Shown piece by piece: positions 1 through 8,018 of a stretch of DNA of 64,000 nt. Under the pieces are notes generated by a model that was given only the letters and a program-made list of their open reading frames with translations, did not search any database and was not told where the DNA came from. The DNA comes from an uncultured Opitutaceae bacterium. GTDB taxonomy: Bacteria > Verrucomicrobiota > Verrucomicrobiia > Opitutales > Opitutaceae. The position numbers and the translations under genes are program-made. Position 1 is the stretch's first letter, and every line of letters begins with the position of its first letter. Where the stretch lies: positions 36,532 to 100,531 of the forward strand of contig CALFNN010000060.1 of NCBI GenBank assembly GCA_937902925.1, in the 5' to 3' direction.

Positions 1-467
1 GCGATCTGGCCGACGGCGAAGGCCGCGTTGGAAAGCTGGACGAGGGCGAGGCCGTGGAGCGTGAGGTTGAGGCTGGTCGACTGCACGGTGACGAGAGCGG
101 TGCCGATCACCGCCAGCAGCGCGGCAAGGAGGGCGCGCGGACGGAGCCGGCGGTCGAGCGCGTCGGCGAAGAGGGTCACCAGGATCGGCGTCGTGATGGT
201 GAAGAGCGCGGCCTCGTAGGCGTGCAGGTAACGGAAGCTCTCGATGTAGGTGAGATACATGAACCCGAACTGAACCGCGCCGATGGCGGCGAGCACGACG
301 CCGGTGCGCAGCCCAAGACCCTTCCACCGCAGCAGCGGGAGAAACACCACGAACGCCAGGCCGAGCCGCGTGGCGGCGACGAAGGCGCTATCGACGCCGG
401 CGAGGTAATGCTTGATCAGGCCGAACGAGAAAGCCCAGATGACGGAGACAATGAGCAGGAGCGCCAT
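1..467 (-). CDS. EamA/DMT-family membrane transporter (partial, cut by window start)
   Basis: The reverse frame opens at an ATG (complement of 465-467) and runs off the left edge, giving about 155 N-terminal residues. The first residues MALLLIVSVIWAFSFGLIKH form the TM1 of the drug/metabolite transporter superfamily, with the usual small residues and an early Trp. Several further hydrophobic segments alternate with short charged loops (RWKGLGLR, DALDRRLRPR). Full-length members have about 280-300 residues and ten membrane helices in two EamA repeats; only the first repeat and the start of the second are visible. The substrate cannot be told from sequence; the family exports amino acids, metabolites or drugs. 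It lies just downstream, in the same direction, of the TonB-C protein gene (75-bp gap). Confidence 0.85.
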   Translation of the reverse strand, partial: MALLLIVSVIWAFSFGLIKHYLAGVDSAFVAATRLGLAFVVFLPLLRWKGLGLRTGVVLAAIGAVQFGFMYLTYIESFRYLHAYEAALFTITTPILVTLFADALDRRLRPRALLAALLAVIGTALVTVQSTSLNLTLHGLALVQLSNAAFAVGQI

Positions 468-542
468 GCGACCGGCATCGCGGCAGATTGGCGCGCGCGG
501 GGCAAAACAAAGTTCGCCGGCGCCCGGTCCGATCCCGCCATT

Positions 543-1268
543 TCAGCCGCGGGTCGGCCTGAAGTGGAACGTCGCCGTCTCGATCGCGATGGTCGGGCGA
601 CCCGCGAGGCGCGGCGGCTCGTAGCGCCATTGCTCGATCGAGGCGACGGCCGCGTCCGCGTATTCGGGGGTGGTGGATTCGAGCACGATCGGCACGCGGA
701 CACGGCCGTGTTCGTCGACGAAGAATTTCACCGTGGCGGTGCCCGCCGGCAGGCGGTCGAGGATGGCGCCCGAGAACTTCGGGAGCGTTTGCTCCACGGG
801 CGTGGACGAGGAGTCGAGCGACGCGACCGTGGGGAAAATCATCGGCGGGTTGCTCTGGATGTCGGGCTTCGCCGCCGCGCCATGCGGGGGCAGGGAGACG
901 AACGTGACGCCACCGGTATTGAAGAGGAAGCGGACGATCGGGACGATGGGCCGGTCGGGCGAGGCGCGGTAGGCCGGCCGTGCGAAGCGCCACTGGCCCA
1001 CGGCGGAAACGACGGACTGGCTCAGGCTGGCGTTGGTCGAATTGAGCACGAGGACATCGGTGACACGACCCTCGGCATCGCGGCCGACGGCGACGACCAC
1101 GACGCCCTTGGTGTCGCCCGCGAGCCGGACCATCTCGGGGAACTCCGGCATGACGAACTTCGACAGATGCAACTGCCGGATCGCCTCGTCGAGGGTGGGT
1201 TCGCGGGCGACGAGACCGCTGGCCAGCGCCAGGCAAGCCAACCAGAGAGGAAGAGCGGAACGGCTCAT
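543..1268 (-). CDS. Periplasmic protein with two TonB C-terminal-like domains
   Basis: 241 residues starting at an ATG that gives a good signal peptide (MSRSALPLWLACLALASGLVA, then REP). Two regions look like the TonB C-terminal fold: about residues 35-115 with GVVVVAVGRDAEGRVTDVLVL and a later VVSAVGQWRFARP, and about 150-240 with ATVKFFVDEHGRVRVPIVLES and ASIEQWRYEPP. The pattern V.....D..GRV....V.......L..A....V..WR is the family hallmark. There is no N-terminal anchor with a Pro-rich linker as in true TonB, so it probably does not energise receptors by itself; it is more likely a periplasmic partner or envelope protein. A similar two-repeat protein is encoded at 61925-62659. Function unknown. 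Confidence 0.8.
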   Translation of the reverse strand: MSRSALPLWLACLALASGLVAREPTLDEAIRQLHLSKFVMPEFPEMVRLAGDTKGVVVVAVGRDAEGRVTDVLVLNSTNASLSQSVVSAVGQWRFARPAYRASPDRPIVPIVRFLFNTGGVTFVSLPPHGAAAKPDIQSNPPMIFPTVASLDSSSTPVEQTLPKFSGAILDRLPAGTATVKFFVDEHGRVRVPIVLESTTPEYADAAVASIEQWRYEPPRLAGRPTIAIETATFHFRPTRG

Positions 1269-1815
1269 GGGGGAAACCTCGTGGCCGGAACGATGACAGG
1301 AAAATCTTCCCGCGCAAGGCTGCGCTGCGAGACCCGGGGCCCGGAGACTCGAACCTTCGGACACCGAAACGCAACAAGCTGCGTGACGGTTCACGCGCCG
1401 CTGGACCAGCCAGCGATCACCCAACCTTGGTCGAACAAGCCCGGGTGAGAGGGCAGCCGCGGCGAGACCACTGATGCGGATTATGTGGGGGGGCGGTGCG
1501 CCCGAGGCCGCGAGAGCGCCGGGTGCGGCGTGCGGCCCAGTGATGCCGCAATGGTGGATCACGCCAACGCCCGGCCCCGAGGCAGGATTGGCATGGCCGG
1601 AAACATGCTCCGACGCGTTGTGGGGTTCGGTCTTTGTCAACTATTAGTTGACAACCTCTTCTTTCGCCAGGCCGGCGACCACTCGCAGATGTGGCGGAGA
1701 TGTCGCGCCCTGTCCAATCCGCCCCTCCGTCCACTTCCGCCGCAATCATCGCGATCGACGAAAGGAGAATACGCTTGGCCAAGGCGGTTCCGTATGGGGA
1801 AGCTCCAGAGGGGCG
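1269..1815. other. Gene-free gap of 547 bp
   Basis: No frame here shows a family signature, a signal peptide or a convincing start. The minus frame upstream of the TonB-C gene stays open but reads as low-information Arg/Ala/Gly/Pro sequence, as expected by chance at this GC content. The only structured element I see is the 21-bp palindrome at 1634-1654. The gap separates two minus-strand genes, so it should carry the promoter of the TonB-C gene. Confidence 0.6.
1634..1654. promoter_or_regulatory. 21-bp perfect palindrome, candidate operator
   Basis: Arm TTGTCAACTA is followed by a single central T and then its exact reverse complement, so 10 of 10 positions pair. The element is AT-rich in a GC-rich background, inside a 547-bp gene-free gap, 366 bp upstream of the TonB-C gene start. 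An uninterrupted odd-length palindrome of this size is typical of a dimeric repressor site. I cannot name the regulator; the arm differs from the MntR-type dyad at 5989-6008. Confidence 0.5.
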
Positions 1816-3510
1816 CTACACCCGGAAAATCGCCCCGAGCTTCTTGCCGAGCAGCAGGCTCAGGCCGACGATGGTCACGCCGAGGAAAGCCATCGCCCAG
1901 ACTCCGAGGGCGCTGGCGATGAACTTGCCGTCGCCGAGAAGCTGGAAGAGTTCCATGATCGCCTTCGTGATCGGGTAATACGCCTGCTTTTGCGCGAGGA
2001 TGAGCGAGTCGCTGACCTCCAGCATCGCAAACGCGAAGGCGAGCAGGCCGCCGGCGATGAGATTCGCGGCGATGAGCGGGAGCGTGATCCTGACGAGCGC
2101 CTTGAGCGGCGGGCTGCCGAGGTTCTGCGCCGCCTCCTCGAGGGTTTCGCTGGTTTGTTGGAAACCGGCGGCGGCCGAGCGGACGACGTAGGGCAGCCGG
2201 CGGATCGAGTAGGCGATGATCAGCAGGATTGTCGGGTTCTGCACCGGGTTGAGAAACGAGAAGAATTTCCCGTCCTGCGACATCGCGAGGTAACCGAACG
2301 CCAGCACCAGTCCGGGCACGGCGAGCGGCAGCATCGCGAGAAAGTCGAGGATCTGGCGGCCGGCGATTTTCGAGCGGACGACGACGTAGGCGATCGCGAT
2401 GCCGAGAAAAATGTCCACGATGGTCGAGGCGCTGGCGAACTTGAGGCTGTTGGCGATGGCGGGGACCGTGAGGTCGTGGCCGAGCGCGAGGCGGAAGTTG
2501 TCGAGCGTGTAGGCGTGGGGGACGACGGTGCCATACCAGTCCGTCGAAAACGCGACGAACACCACGCCGAGATGCGGCAGCACGGCGACCAGCGTGACGC
2601 CGGCGAACAGCGCGGTGCAGAGCCACGCGGGTCCGCGGGACAGGGCGCGCGCGCCGCCGGAACTGGTGGCCTTCGCCATCATCGCGTAGTTTGCGCGGCC
2701 GAAGATGCCCTTGCCGAGGGCGTAGAGTCCGACGGAGCTGGCGAGCATCACGGCGGTGAGTGCGTAGGGGAACGGGTTGCCGCCGATATCCTTCAGCCCG
2801 TAGTAAATCTGCACGCTGGTGACGCGGTCGTAGTCGAAGACGAGCGGCGTGCCGAGCTCGGTGAAGATCCAGATGAAAACGATGGTTCCTCCGGCGAAGA
2901 GCCCGGGCTGGATGAGCGGGAGCGTGATTTTCCAGAAGCGCCGGAGGCCCGTGCAGCCGAGGTTTTGCGCGGCCTCCTCCATCGCGGGGTCGATGTTGGC
3001 GAGCGCGGCGACGGCGTTGAGATAGATGATCGGATAGAGCGAGAGCGCCTCGACCGCGGCGACGCCCCAGAACTGGTTCGCCGCGAACCAGTCGATCGTC
3101 GCGCCGGGGGCGAGCAGGTGCAGATGGTGGAGGAGGGCGTTGAACGCGCCGTATTGCCCGAAGACCTGCTTGATGCCGATGGCGCCGACGAACGGCGGCA
3201 GGATCATCGGGATGAGGATGAGCGAGCCGAGGAGGTTCTTCGCGGGAAAGACAAAGCGGTCCGCGACGACGGCCAGCGGCAGCGCCACCAGCACCGCGAG
3301 CGTCGTGCCGGCGCACGCAAGGAGGAAGGAGTTGCGCAGGCCGCCGAGGTAGAGCGGGTCGGACAGCAACGCGCGGAGGTAGGCGAAGGTGAGATGGCCG
3401 TCGGCGTCGACGAAGCCGCCCCGGAGAATCTGGAGCACGGGCCAGACGAAAAACGCGGCGAAGAACGCGGCGGTCAGGCCGAAGACGAGGCGCGCGAAGT
3501 TCTGCGACAT
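1816..3510 (-). CDS. ABC transporter permease, iron(III)/thiamine type, two fused permease domains
   Basis: 564 residues from the ATG at 3510 (MSQNFARLVFGL). The protein holds about 12 hydrophobic segments in two copies of the binding-protein-dependent permease domain. Both copies carry the EAA loop that docks to the ATPase: EEAAQNLGCTGL near residue 177 with ITLPLIQPGLFAGG, and EEAAQNLGSPPL near residue 457 with ITLPLIAANLIAGG. This fused layout and length match FbpB/SfuB ferric-iron permeases and ThiP. The family works with a periplasmic binding protein and an ATPase, but neither is adjacent: downstream is the 547-bp gap, and upstream lies a divergent outer-membrane-type gene. It may use subunits encoded elsewhere. 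Iron is a family-based guess; phosphonate or thiamine are alternatives. Confidence 0.9.
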   Translation of the reverse strand: MSQNFARLVFGLTAAFFAAFFVWPVLQILRGGFVDADGHLTFAYLRALLSDPLYLGGLRNSFLLACAGTTLAVLVALPLAVVADRFVFPAKNLLGSLILIPMILPPFVGAIGIKQVFGQYGAFNALLHHLHLLAPGATIDWFAANQFWGVAAVEALSLYPIIYLNAVAALANIDPAMEEAAQNLGCTGLRRFWKITLPLIQPGLFAGGTIVFIWIFTELGTPLVFDYDRVTSVQIYYGLKDIGGNPFPYALTAVMLASSVGLYALGKGIFGRANYAMMAKATSSGGARALSRGPAWLCTALFAGVTLVAVLPHLGVVFVAFSTDWYGTVVPHAYTLDNFRLALGHDLTVPAIANSLKFASASTIVDIFLGIAIAYVVVRSKIAGRQILDFLAMLPLAVPGLVLAFGYLAMSQDGKFFSFLNPVQNPTILLIIAYSIRRLPYVVRSAAAGFQQTSETLEEAAQNLGSPPLKALVRITLPLIAANLIAGGLLAFAFAMLEVSDSLILAQKQAYYPITKAIMELFQLLGDGKFIASALGVWAMAFLGVTIVGLSLLLGKKLGAIFRV

Positions 3511-3629
3511 CGGCGCGCAGTGTGCGTGGCGGGCGCGAAAGCCGGCAAGACGGAAAGAAACGGCGCGGCGGATCGAGGCGCCGCCGCGTTTTGGCTGGCG
3601 GGGATGCCGTCGCTGTGCGGACATTTCCC

Positions 3630-4400
3630 GTGCTGAAAACATCCCTTCGAATCGCCGGCGCGTCCGCATTACTCGCGTTTGGCAGGCTTGGCGCGCAGGT
3701 GACGGAAATCCCGCAGACGATCGAGCCCGGCCGGTTTTTGGTGCGGATGGACGCGATCTCGCTGGGGTTCAACCGCGACACCACCGAGGCGAACAAATAC
3801 ACGGCGCTCGGACTGGCCTCGACGATTTTGTCGACGGGCATCACGAGCGACTTCGACGTGCAGGTCGGCGCGCAGCTTTTCCTGCGGCAGACGTTTCAAT
3901 ATCGGGGCACGAATAGCACGCACTCGGGGTTGGGCGACGTGTCGTTTCGCGTAAAATGGACCTTCTGGCGCGACGCGGCCAACGGCGCGGCGGCGGCGGT
4001 CATCCCCTACGTGAAGGTCCCGACGCACCGCGGCGGCGTGAGCAACGACCACCTCGAGGGCGGGTTCATCGTGCCGTGGGCGACGGCGCTCGGCGCGGGG
4101 GCGACCGCCGGGGCGATGTTCCAGTGGGACGTGCTGCGGAACGACCTGAACAACGGCTACGATTCGCGCTGGTTTCTGTCCGGCTACGTGCAGCGCGACA
4201 TCACGCAGGCGCTCGGGGTTTATGGGGAGGCGACCGCCGCCGTGTCATCGGCGAGTTCGTCGAGCTTCGCGGGGACCCTGGGCGGCGGGGCGACGCTCCG
4301 CGTCTCGAAAAACGTCCAGTGGGATTACGGGCTGAGCCGCGGGCTCGGTGGCAGTGCCACCGACTGGACGCATGTGCTGCGGCTGCGGTGGAAGTTCTAA
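3630..4400 (+). CDS. Outer-membrane beta-barrel-like protein (transporter / Phenol_MetA_deg type)
   Basis: 256 residues if translation starts at the GTG at 3630, which gives a compact signal peptide (VLKTSLRIAGASALLAFGRLGA, then QVTEIP). The frame is open from an ATG at 3522 and a GTG at 3615 is another option, so the start is uncertain. The mature protein has alternating aromatic/hydrophobic beta strands (FRVKWTFWRD, VIPYVKVPTHRG, WFLSGYVQRDIT, WDYGLSRGL) and ends in LRLRWKF, the C-terminal Phe expected of an outer-membrane barrel recognised by BamA. It resembles the 'transporter' family seen near aromatic degradation genes and efflux systems. The closest gene is the divergent iron-type permease, 119 bp away, so a role in metal or small-molecule permeation is possible. 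Substrate unknown. Confidence 0.75.
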   Translation: MLKTSLRIAGASALLAFGRLGAQVTEIPQTIEPGRFLVRMDAISLGFNRDTTEANKYTALGLASTILSTGITSDFDVQVGAQLFLRQTFQYRGTNSTHSGLGDVSFRVKWTFWRDAANGAAAAVIPYVKVPTHRGGVSNDHLEGGFIVPWATALGAGATAGAMFQWDVLRNDLNNGYDSRWFLSGYVQRDITQALGVYGEATAAVSSASSSSFAGTLGGGATLRVSKNVQWDYGLSRGLGGSATDWTHVLRLRWKF

Positions 4401-4410
4401 AGGCGCGCGG

Positions 4411-5226
4411 TTATTTCGCGGGCAGGAGTTCCGCGAGCTTTTCGTCGAGGCCGGTGCCGCGGAGATCCTTCGCGATCACCCGGCCGTCGCCGTCGAGGAG
4501 GAAAGTCGCGGGGATGCTGCGGATGCCGTATTGCGTGGAGAGTTTGTTGTCCCAGTATTTCCCGTCGTAGAATTGCACCCAGGGCATCTCGTGGTCCTTG
4601 GTGAAGGCGACGAGCTTTTCCTTCGCGCCTTCCCGGTCGAGCGAGATGCCGATGATCTCGAAGCCGCGCCCGTGATATTTCTTGTAGGCGGCGACGACGT
4701 TGGGCAGTTCGGCCACGCACGGCCCGCACCAGGTCGCCCAGAAATCGAGCAGGACGATTTTCCCGCGGTAGTTGGCGATCGCGAGGGGCCGGCCGTCGAG
4801 GTCCCGCTCGGCAAAATCGGGCAACACCTTGCCGACGGCGAACGCGCGCTGGGCCTCGAGCGCCGCGATCATCGCGTCGACCCGGCCGGCCTGCGACGAC
4901 TGGGGAAACCCGGCCTTGAGCTGCTGCAGCGCCGCGAGGCCCTTGTCGGCGTCGCCGATCACCTCGGTGTAGAGCGTCGCCTTCATATAGAGAATCTGGG
5001 CGACGGCGTCGGTCGTTTCGCCGCGATGCGCGGCGAGCAGGGTGTCGAACGCGACCAGGTCGTCCGCGAGCGCCGCCTCGGTCTGCTGGCCGGCCTTGAG
5101 TTTGGCCTGCACGCGGTCAACGAGCGCCGTGAGTTCGGCTTGGGCGTCGCCGGCGGCAAACAGCGGCGCGGGATTGGCGGCGAGCAGCGCGACCGCGACG
5201 GACGCACACAGGAGGCGGATTTTCAT
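4411..5226 (-). CDS. TlpA/ResA-like thioredoxin-fold lipoprotein-type or periplasmic protein
   Basis: 271 residues. A signal peptide (MKIRLLCASVAVALLAANPAPLFAAG) is followed by about 100 helical residues rich in Ala, Glu and Gln, then a thioredoxin domain from about residue 135. The redox motif WCGPC has its cysteines at 167 and 170, preceded by IVLLDFWAT and followed by VAELPNVVAAYKKY; the cis-Pro region is SIPATFLLDGDG. These are TlpA/ResA-family features: periplasmic thiol-disulfide reductants that keep apo-cytochrome c or other Cys pairs reduced. The N-terminal helical segment is typical of Bacteroidota/Verrucomicrobiota versions. It is convergent with the barrel gene, 10 bp apart. The in vivo partner is unknown. 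Confidence 0.9.
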   Translation of the reverse strand: MKIRLLCASVAVALLAANPAPLFAAGDAQAELTALVDRVQAKLKAGQQTEAALADDLVAFDTLLAAHRGETTDAVAQILYMKATLYTEVIGDADKGLAALQQLKAGFPQSSQAGRVDAMIAALEAQRAFAVGKVLPDFAERDLDGRPLAIANYRGKIVLLDFWATWCGPCVAELPNVVAAYKKYHGRGFEIIGISLDREGAKEKLVAFTKDHEMPWVQFYDGKYWDNKLSTQYGIRSIPATFLLDGDGRVIAKDLRGTGLDEKLAELLPAK

Positions 5227-5282
5227 GAGGGATCGGGTCGGAGTGGAAGGGTGGAGCAGATGCCCGCCGGACGCTTGAAGAC

Positions 5283-5945
5283 TCAGCGCGCCGGCGCAAC
5301 GAGGATGTTGCCAGCAGCCGCGAGACTGAGCGCGAGCGGACGGGCGCCGGGGCGTTTCAAGGTCACGAGTCCGGCGGCAAGGTTGCGGCTGGCGACGCGC
5401 AGCGCGGTGCCGGGCAGCAGGCCGGTCTGGTCGACGAACTGAAGAAACTCCGCGGACTGGTCGGTCACCCGGACGACGCGCAGGGTCTTGTCGGCCACGC
5501 AGGTGGCGAGGGTGGCGTAGACCTGGGAGTCGAGCTGGCCCTGGCGGCTCGGAATCGGATCGCCATGCGGATCGGTGGCGGGGTGGCCGAGCAGGGCGTC
5601 GAGGCGGTCGAGGACGTCGTCGGAGATGGCATGCTCGAGCTGCTCGGCCTCCGCGTGGACGGCGGCCCAGTCCATCTTGAGGACGTTGACGAGAAAGGTT
5701 TCGACGAGCCGGTGCTTGCGCAGGACGCCGAGCGCGAGCCGCCGGCCGGCGGCGGTGAGGCGCACACCATGGCGCGGGCGGTGCTCGACGAGGCCGCCGT
5801 CGGCGAGCGCCTTGACCATCGTGGTCGCGGTGCCGGGCACGACGGCCAGCGCGCCGGCGAGCGCGCCCATCGACACGAGGCCGTCGCCGCCCGCGGACAG
5901 CAGGAGGACGTGCTTGAGGTAGTTTTCGACCGTGCTCGAGGCCAT
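5283..5945 (-). CDS. mntR: MntR-like metal-dependent repressor of the DtxR family
   Basis: 220 residues. The N-terminal winged helix (residues 1-70: TVENYLKHVLLLSAGG, VPGTATTMVKALADGGLVEHRPRHGVRLT) matches the DtxR/IdeR/MntR DNA-binding domain. Next is the dimerisation and metal-binding domain (about 70-140), with RKHRLVETFLVNVLKMDW and EAEQLEHAISDDVLDRLD carrying the His and Glu ligands. The C-terminal 70 residues look like the FeoA/SH3-like third domain. It is divergent from mntH, and a 20-bp dyad sits between the two genes, so it most likely represses mntH (and itself) when Mn2+ is sufficient. An iron-sensing role is possible from sequence alone, but the neighbour argues for manganese. Confidence 0.9.
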   Translation of the reverse strand: MASSTVENYLKHVLLLSAGGDGLVSMGALAGALAVVPGTATTMVKALADGGLVEHRPRHGVRLTAAGRRLALGVLRKHRLVETFLVNVLKMDWAAVHAEAEQLEHAISDDVLDRLDALLGHPATDPHGDPIPSRQGQLDSQVYATLATCVADKTLRVVRVTDQSAEFLQFVDQTGLLPGTALRVASRNLAAGLVTLKRPGARPLALSLAAAGNILVAPAR

Positions 5946-5964
5946 CCCACAGGCGTAGGGGTTC

Positions 5965-5980
5965 GTTGCTTTGAGGCAAC
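5965..5980. promoter_or_regulatory. Short dyad upstream of mntR, possible second regulator half-site
   Basis: Arms GTTGC and GCAAC flank a 6-base centre and are followed by TAAAG. It lies 20-35 bp upstream of the mntR start and just beside the stronger dyad at 5989-6008. It may be a second MntR contact or chance. Confidence 0.3.
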
Positions 5981-5988
5981 TAAAGATT

Positions 5989-6008
5989 TATTTTGACTAC
6001 TCAAAATA
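5989..6008. promoter_or_regulatory. Probable MntR operator in the mntR-mntH intergenic region
   Basis: Perfect 8-base arms, TATTTTGA and its complement TCAAAATA, flank a centre of CTAC. It lies between the divergent mntR and mntH genes, 32 bp before the mntH ATG and 44 bp from the mntR ATG. A 20-bp AT-rich interrupted palindrome is what DtxR-family dimers bind, and this position would block both promoters. The role is inferred; no binding data. Confidence 0.65.
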
Positions 6009-6039
6009 GGCCGGCAGAAAGGACGGCGACCCGGCCCGC

Positions 6040-7419
6040 ATGGACGACGCACCCGCCTCCACCTCCTCTGTTCCCGCCCTCCCGGCCACCGCCTGGCGGC
6101 ATGGCGGCCGGGCGGTGAGCCTGCCCGAGGTGCACCGGAGCGTCAGCGTGCCGGTGAACGCGACGTTCTGGCGGAAGTGCCTCGCGTTCGCCGGGCCCGG
6201 GTTCCTCGTCGCGGTGGGCTACATGGACCCGGGCAACTGGGCGACCGACCTCGCGGGTGGGGCGCAGTTTGGCTACACGCTGCTGTCGGTCGTCATGATC
6301 TCGAACCTCATGGCGATCCTGCTCCAGCACCTCAGCATCAAGCTGGGCATCGCCACCGGCCGCGATCTGGCGCAGGCATGCCGGGACCACTACCCGACGC
6401 CGGTCGTGTGGTTCCTGTGGATCCTGTGCGAACTCGCCATCGCCGCGTGCGACCTGGCGGAGGTGGTGGGCTCGGCGATCGCGCTGCAACTGCTGTTCGG
6501 GCTGCCGTTGATCTGGGGCTGCGTGATCACGGCGGCGGACGTGATGATCGTGCTGCTGCTGCAGCACAAGGGGTTCCGCTACATCGAGGCGGTGGTGGTC
6601 ACGTTGATTGCGACGATCGGCGCCTGTTTCGCGGTCGAGCTGTTCCTGGCGAAACCCGAGCTGGGCGGGGTGGTCGCGGGATTCTGGCCGCACGCCGAAA
6701 TCCTGCGCAACCCGGCCATGCTCTACGTGGCGATCGGCATCCTCGGCGCGACCGTGATGCCGCACAATCTCTACCTGCATTCGTCGATCGTGCAGACGCG
6801 CAAATACGAGCAGCACGCCGCGGGGAAGCGCGAGGCGATCAAGTTCGGCACGCTCGACTCGACCCTCGCGCTGATGTTCGCGTTGTTCATCAACGGCGCG
6901 ATCCTCGTGCTCGCGGCGGCGGCGTTTCACCGGAGCGGCCACCGGGACGTCGCGCAGATCCAGGACGCCTACCACCTGCTCGATGGCCTCCTCGGGGTGG
7001 GTTTCGCCAGCGTGCTGTTCGCGGTGGCGTTGCTGGCCTCGGGACAGAACTCGACGCTCACCGGCACGCTCGCCGGGCAGATCGTGATGGAGGGATTCCT
7101 CAACATCCGGCTGCGGCCATGGCTGCGGCGGTTGATCACGCGGGCCATCGCGATCGTGCCGGCGGTCGTCGTGATCGGCTGGTTCGGCGAGAGCAAGAGC
7201 ACGGAGCTGCTCGTGGCCAGCCAGGTCTGCCTCAGCATGCAGCTCGGTTTTGCCTGCTGGCCGTTGATGCGGTTCACCAGCGAGCGGGCCAAGATGGGCG
7301 AGTTCGTGAACCCGTGGTGGATTAAACTGCTTGGCTGGGGCATCACGCTGACGATCATCGCGCTCAACGTGAAACTCCTCCTCGACATCGCCGGCATCAC
7401 CGGCGGTGGAACCCCCTGA
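6040..7419 (+). CDS. mntH: NRAMP-family proton-coupled Mn2+/metal transporter
   Basis: 459 residues with about 11 membrane segments. The NRAMP signatures are present: MDPGNWATDLAGG in TM1 (the DPGN metal-binding motif) and VMPHNLYLHSSIVQ in TM6 (the MPH motif), plus SGQNSTLTGTLAGQIVMEGFL, which matches the conserved late-helix motif. It imports Mn2+ (and often Fe2+) across the inner membrane with protons. An AGAAAGGA-like ribosome site lies about 20 bp before the ATG. It is divergent from mntR, and the universal stress protein gene follows 3 bp after the stop, so the two are probably cotranscribed and derepressed under manganese limitation. Confidence 0.95.
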   Translation: MDDAPASTSSVPALPATAWRHGGRAVSLPEVHRSVSVPVNATFWRKCLAFAGPGFLVAVGYMDPGNWATDLAGGAQFGYTLLSVVMISNLMAILLQHLSIKLGIATGRDLAQACRDHYPTPVVWFLWILCELAIAACDLAEVVGSAIALQLLFGLPLIWGCVITAADVMIVLLLQHKGFRYIEAVVVTLIATIGACFAVELFLAKPELGGVVAGFWPHAEILRNPAMLYVAIGILGATVMPHNLYLHSSIVQTRKYEQHAAGKREAIKFGTLDSTLALMFALFINGAILVLAAAAFHRSGHRDVAQIQDAYHLLDGLLGVGFASVLFAVALLASGQNSTLTGTLAGQIVMEGFLNIRLRPWLRRLITRAIAIVPAVVVIGWFGESKSTELLVASQVCLSMQLGFACWPLMRFTSERAKMGEFVNPWWIKLLGWGITLTIIALNVKLLLDIAGITGGGTP

Positions 7420-7422
7420 GGC

Positions 7423-7875
7423 ATGTATAAAAAAATCCTCGTCGCCCTCGAAAACGGCCGTGCCGACGACACGCTGGTGCCGCACATCGCCGAGCTCGCC
7501 CGCCGCCTCGGCTCCGAGCTGCTGCTCGTCCACGTGGCGGACGGCTTTGCGGCGCGCAACTTCGAGCAGTTGAAGCTCGCCGAGTCCGACGAGATGAAGG
7601 CCGATCGCGCCTATCTCGACGGGGTGGCGGGGCGGCTGCGCGGCGGCGGGCTCACCGTGACGACCGAGCTCGCGCTGGGGAACCCCCCGACCGAGATTCT
7701 CAAGACCGCGCAGGCGCGCGCCTGCGATCTCATCGCGATGACCTCGCACGGGCACAAGATGATCGGCGATTTCTTCCTCGGCAGCACGATCGAGAAGGTC
7801 CGGCACAACACCTCGATTCCCATCCTCGTGGTCCGGTCGGGCAGCGGCACGGCGAGTCCGTTTCCCGGCAAGTAA
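7423..7875 (+). CDS. UspA-family universal stress protein
   Basis: 150 residues, one Usp domain with the alpha/beta Rossmann-like order: MYKKILVALENGRADD at the start, LLLVHVADG as strand 2, ACDLIAMTSHG, and LGSTIEKVRHNTSIPILVVRSG near the end. The ATP-binding loop G-2x-G-9x-G-S/T is partly kept: the first Gly (SHG) and final GS are there, but the second Gly position is Met (GHKM), so nucleotide binding is uncertain. It starts 3 bp after mntH. NRAMP-Usp gene pairs occur in other bacteria and suggest a regulatory or chaperone role for the transporter or the Mn stress response. Confidence 0.92.
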   Translation: MYKKILVALENGRADDTLVPHIAELARRLGSELLLVHVADGFAARNFEQLKLAESDEMKADRAYLDGVAGRLRGGGLTVTTELALGNPPTEILKTAQARACDLIAMTSHGHKMIGDFFLGSTIEKVRHNTSIPILVVRSGSGTASPFPGK

Positions 7876-8018
7876 GGCAGCGCGGTCCGACCGCGGCGGG
7901 GCGGGGACGCAAGCGGGGGAGAAATCGCACCGGGTTGCATCACTCTTTGCCGGGCGGTGCGTCTCGCTTTTCCGCCCCGCCGCCTTGCCATGACCCACCG
8001 CCCCGTCAACGTGTCCGC

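Noticed and set aside
1341..1370. tRNA T-loop-like sequence (reverse complement GGTTCGAGTC)
   Set aside because: Flanking bases do not pair as a T stem and no D arm, anticodon arm or CCA-type acceptor is found.
54..1448. Long plus-strand open frame across the exporter and TonB-C genes
   Set aside because: It reads as Arg/Ala/Gly/Glu-rich filler opposite two genes with clear signatures; open antisense frames are common at this GC content.
1417..1782. Possible small minus-strand gene in the 547-bp gap, starting MAKRILLSSIAM
   Set aside because: Start is TTG, the later sequence is low-information and spans the palindrome; no family features.
1648..3636. 662-codon plus-strand frame opposite the iron-type permease
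   Set aside because: Low-complexity Asp/Glu/Arg sequence without any domain; the minus strand carries two EAA loops and 12 membrane helices.
7881..7895. Hairpin CGCGGT-CCG-ACCGCG after uspA as terminator
   Set aside because: Stem is short (6 bp) and followed by GC-rich sequence, not a T run.
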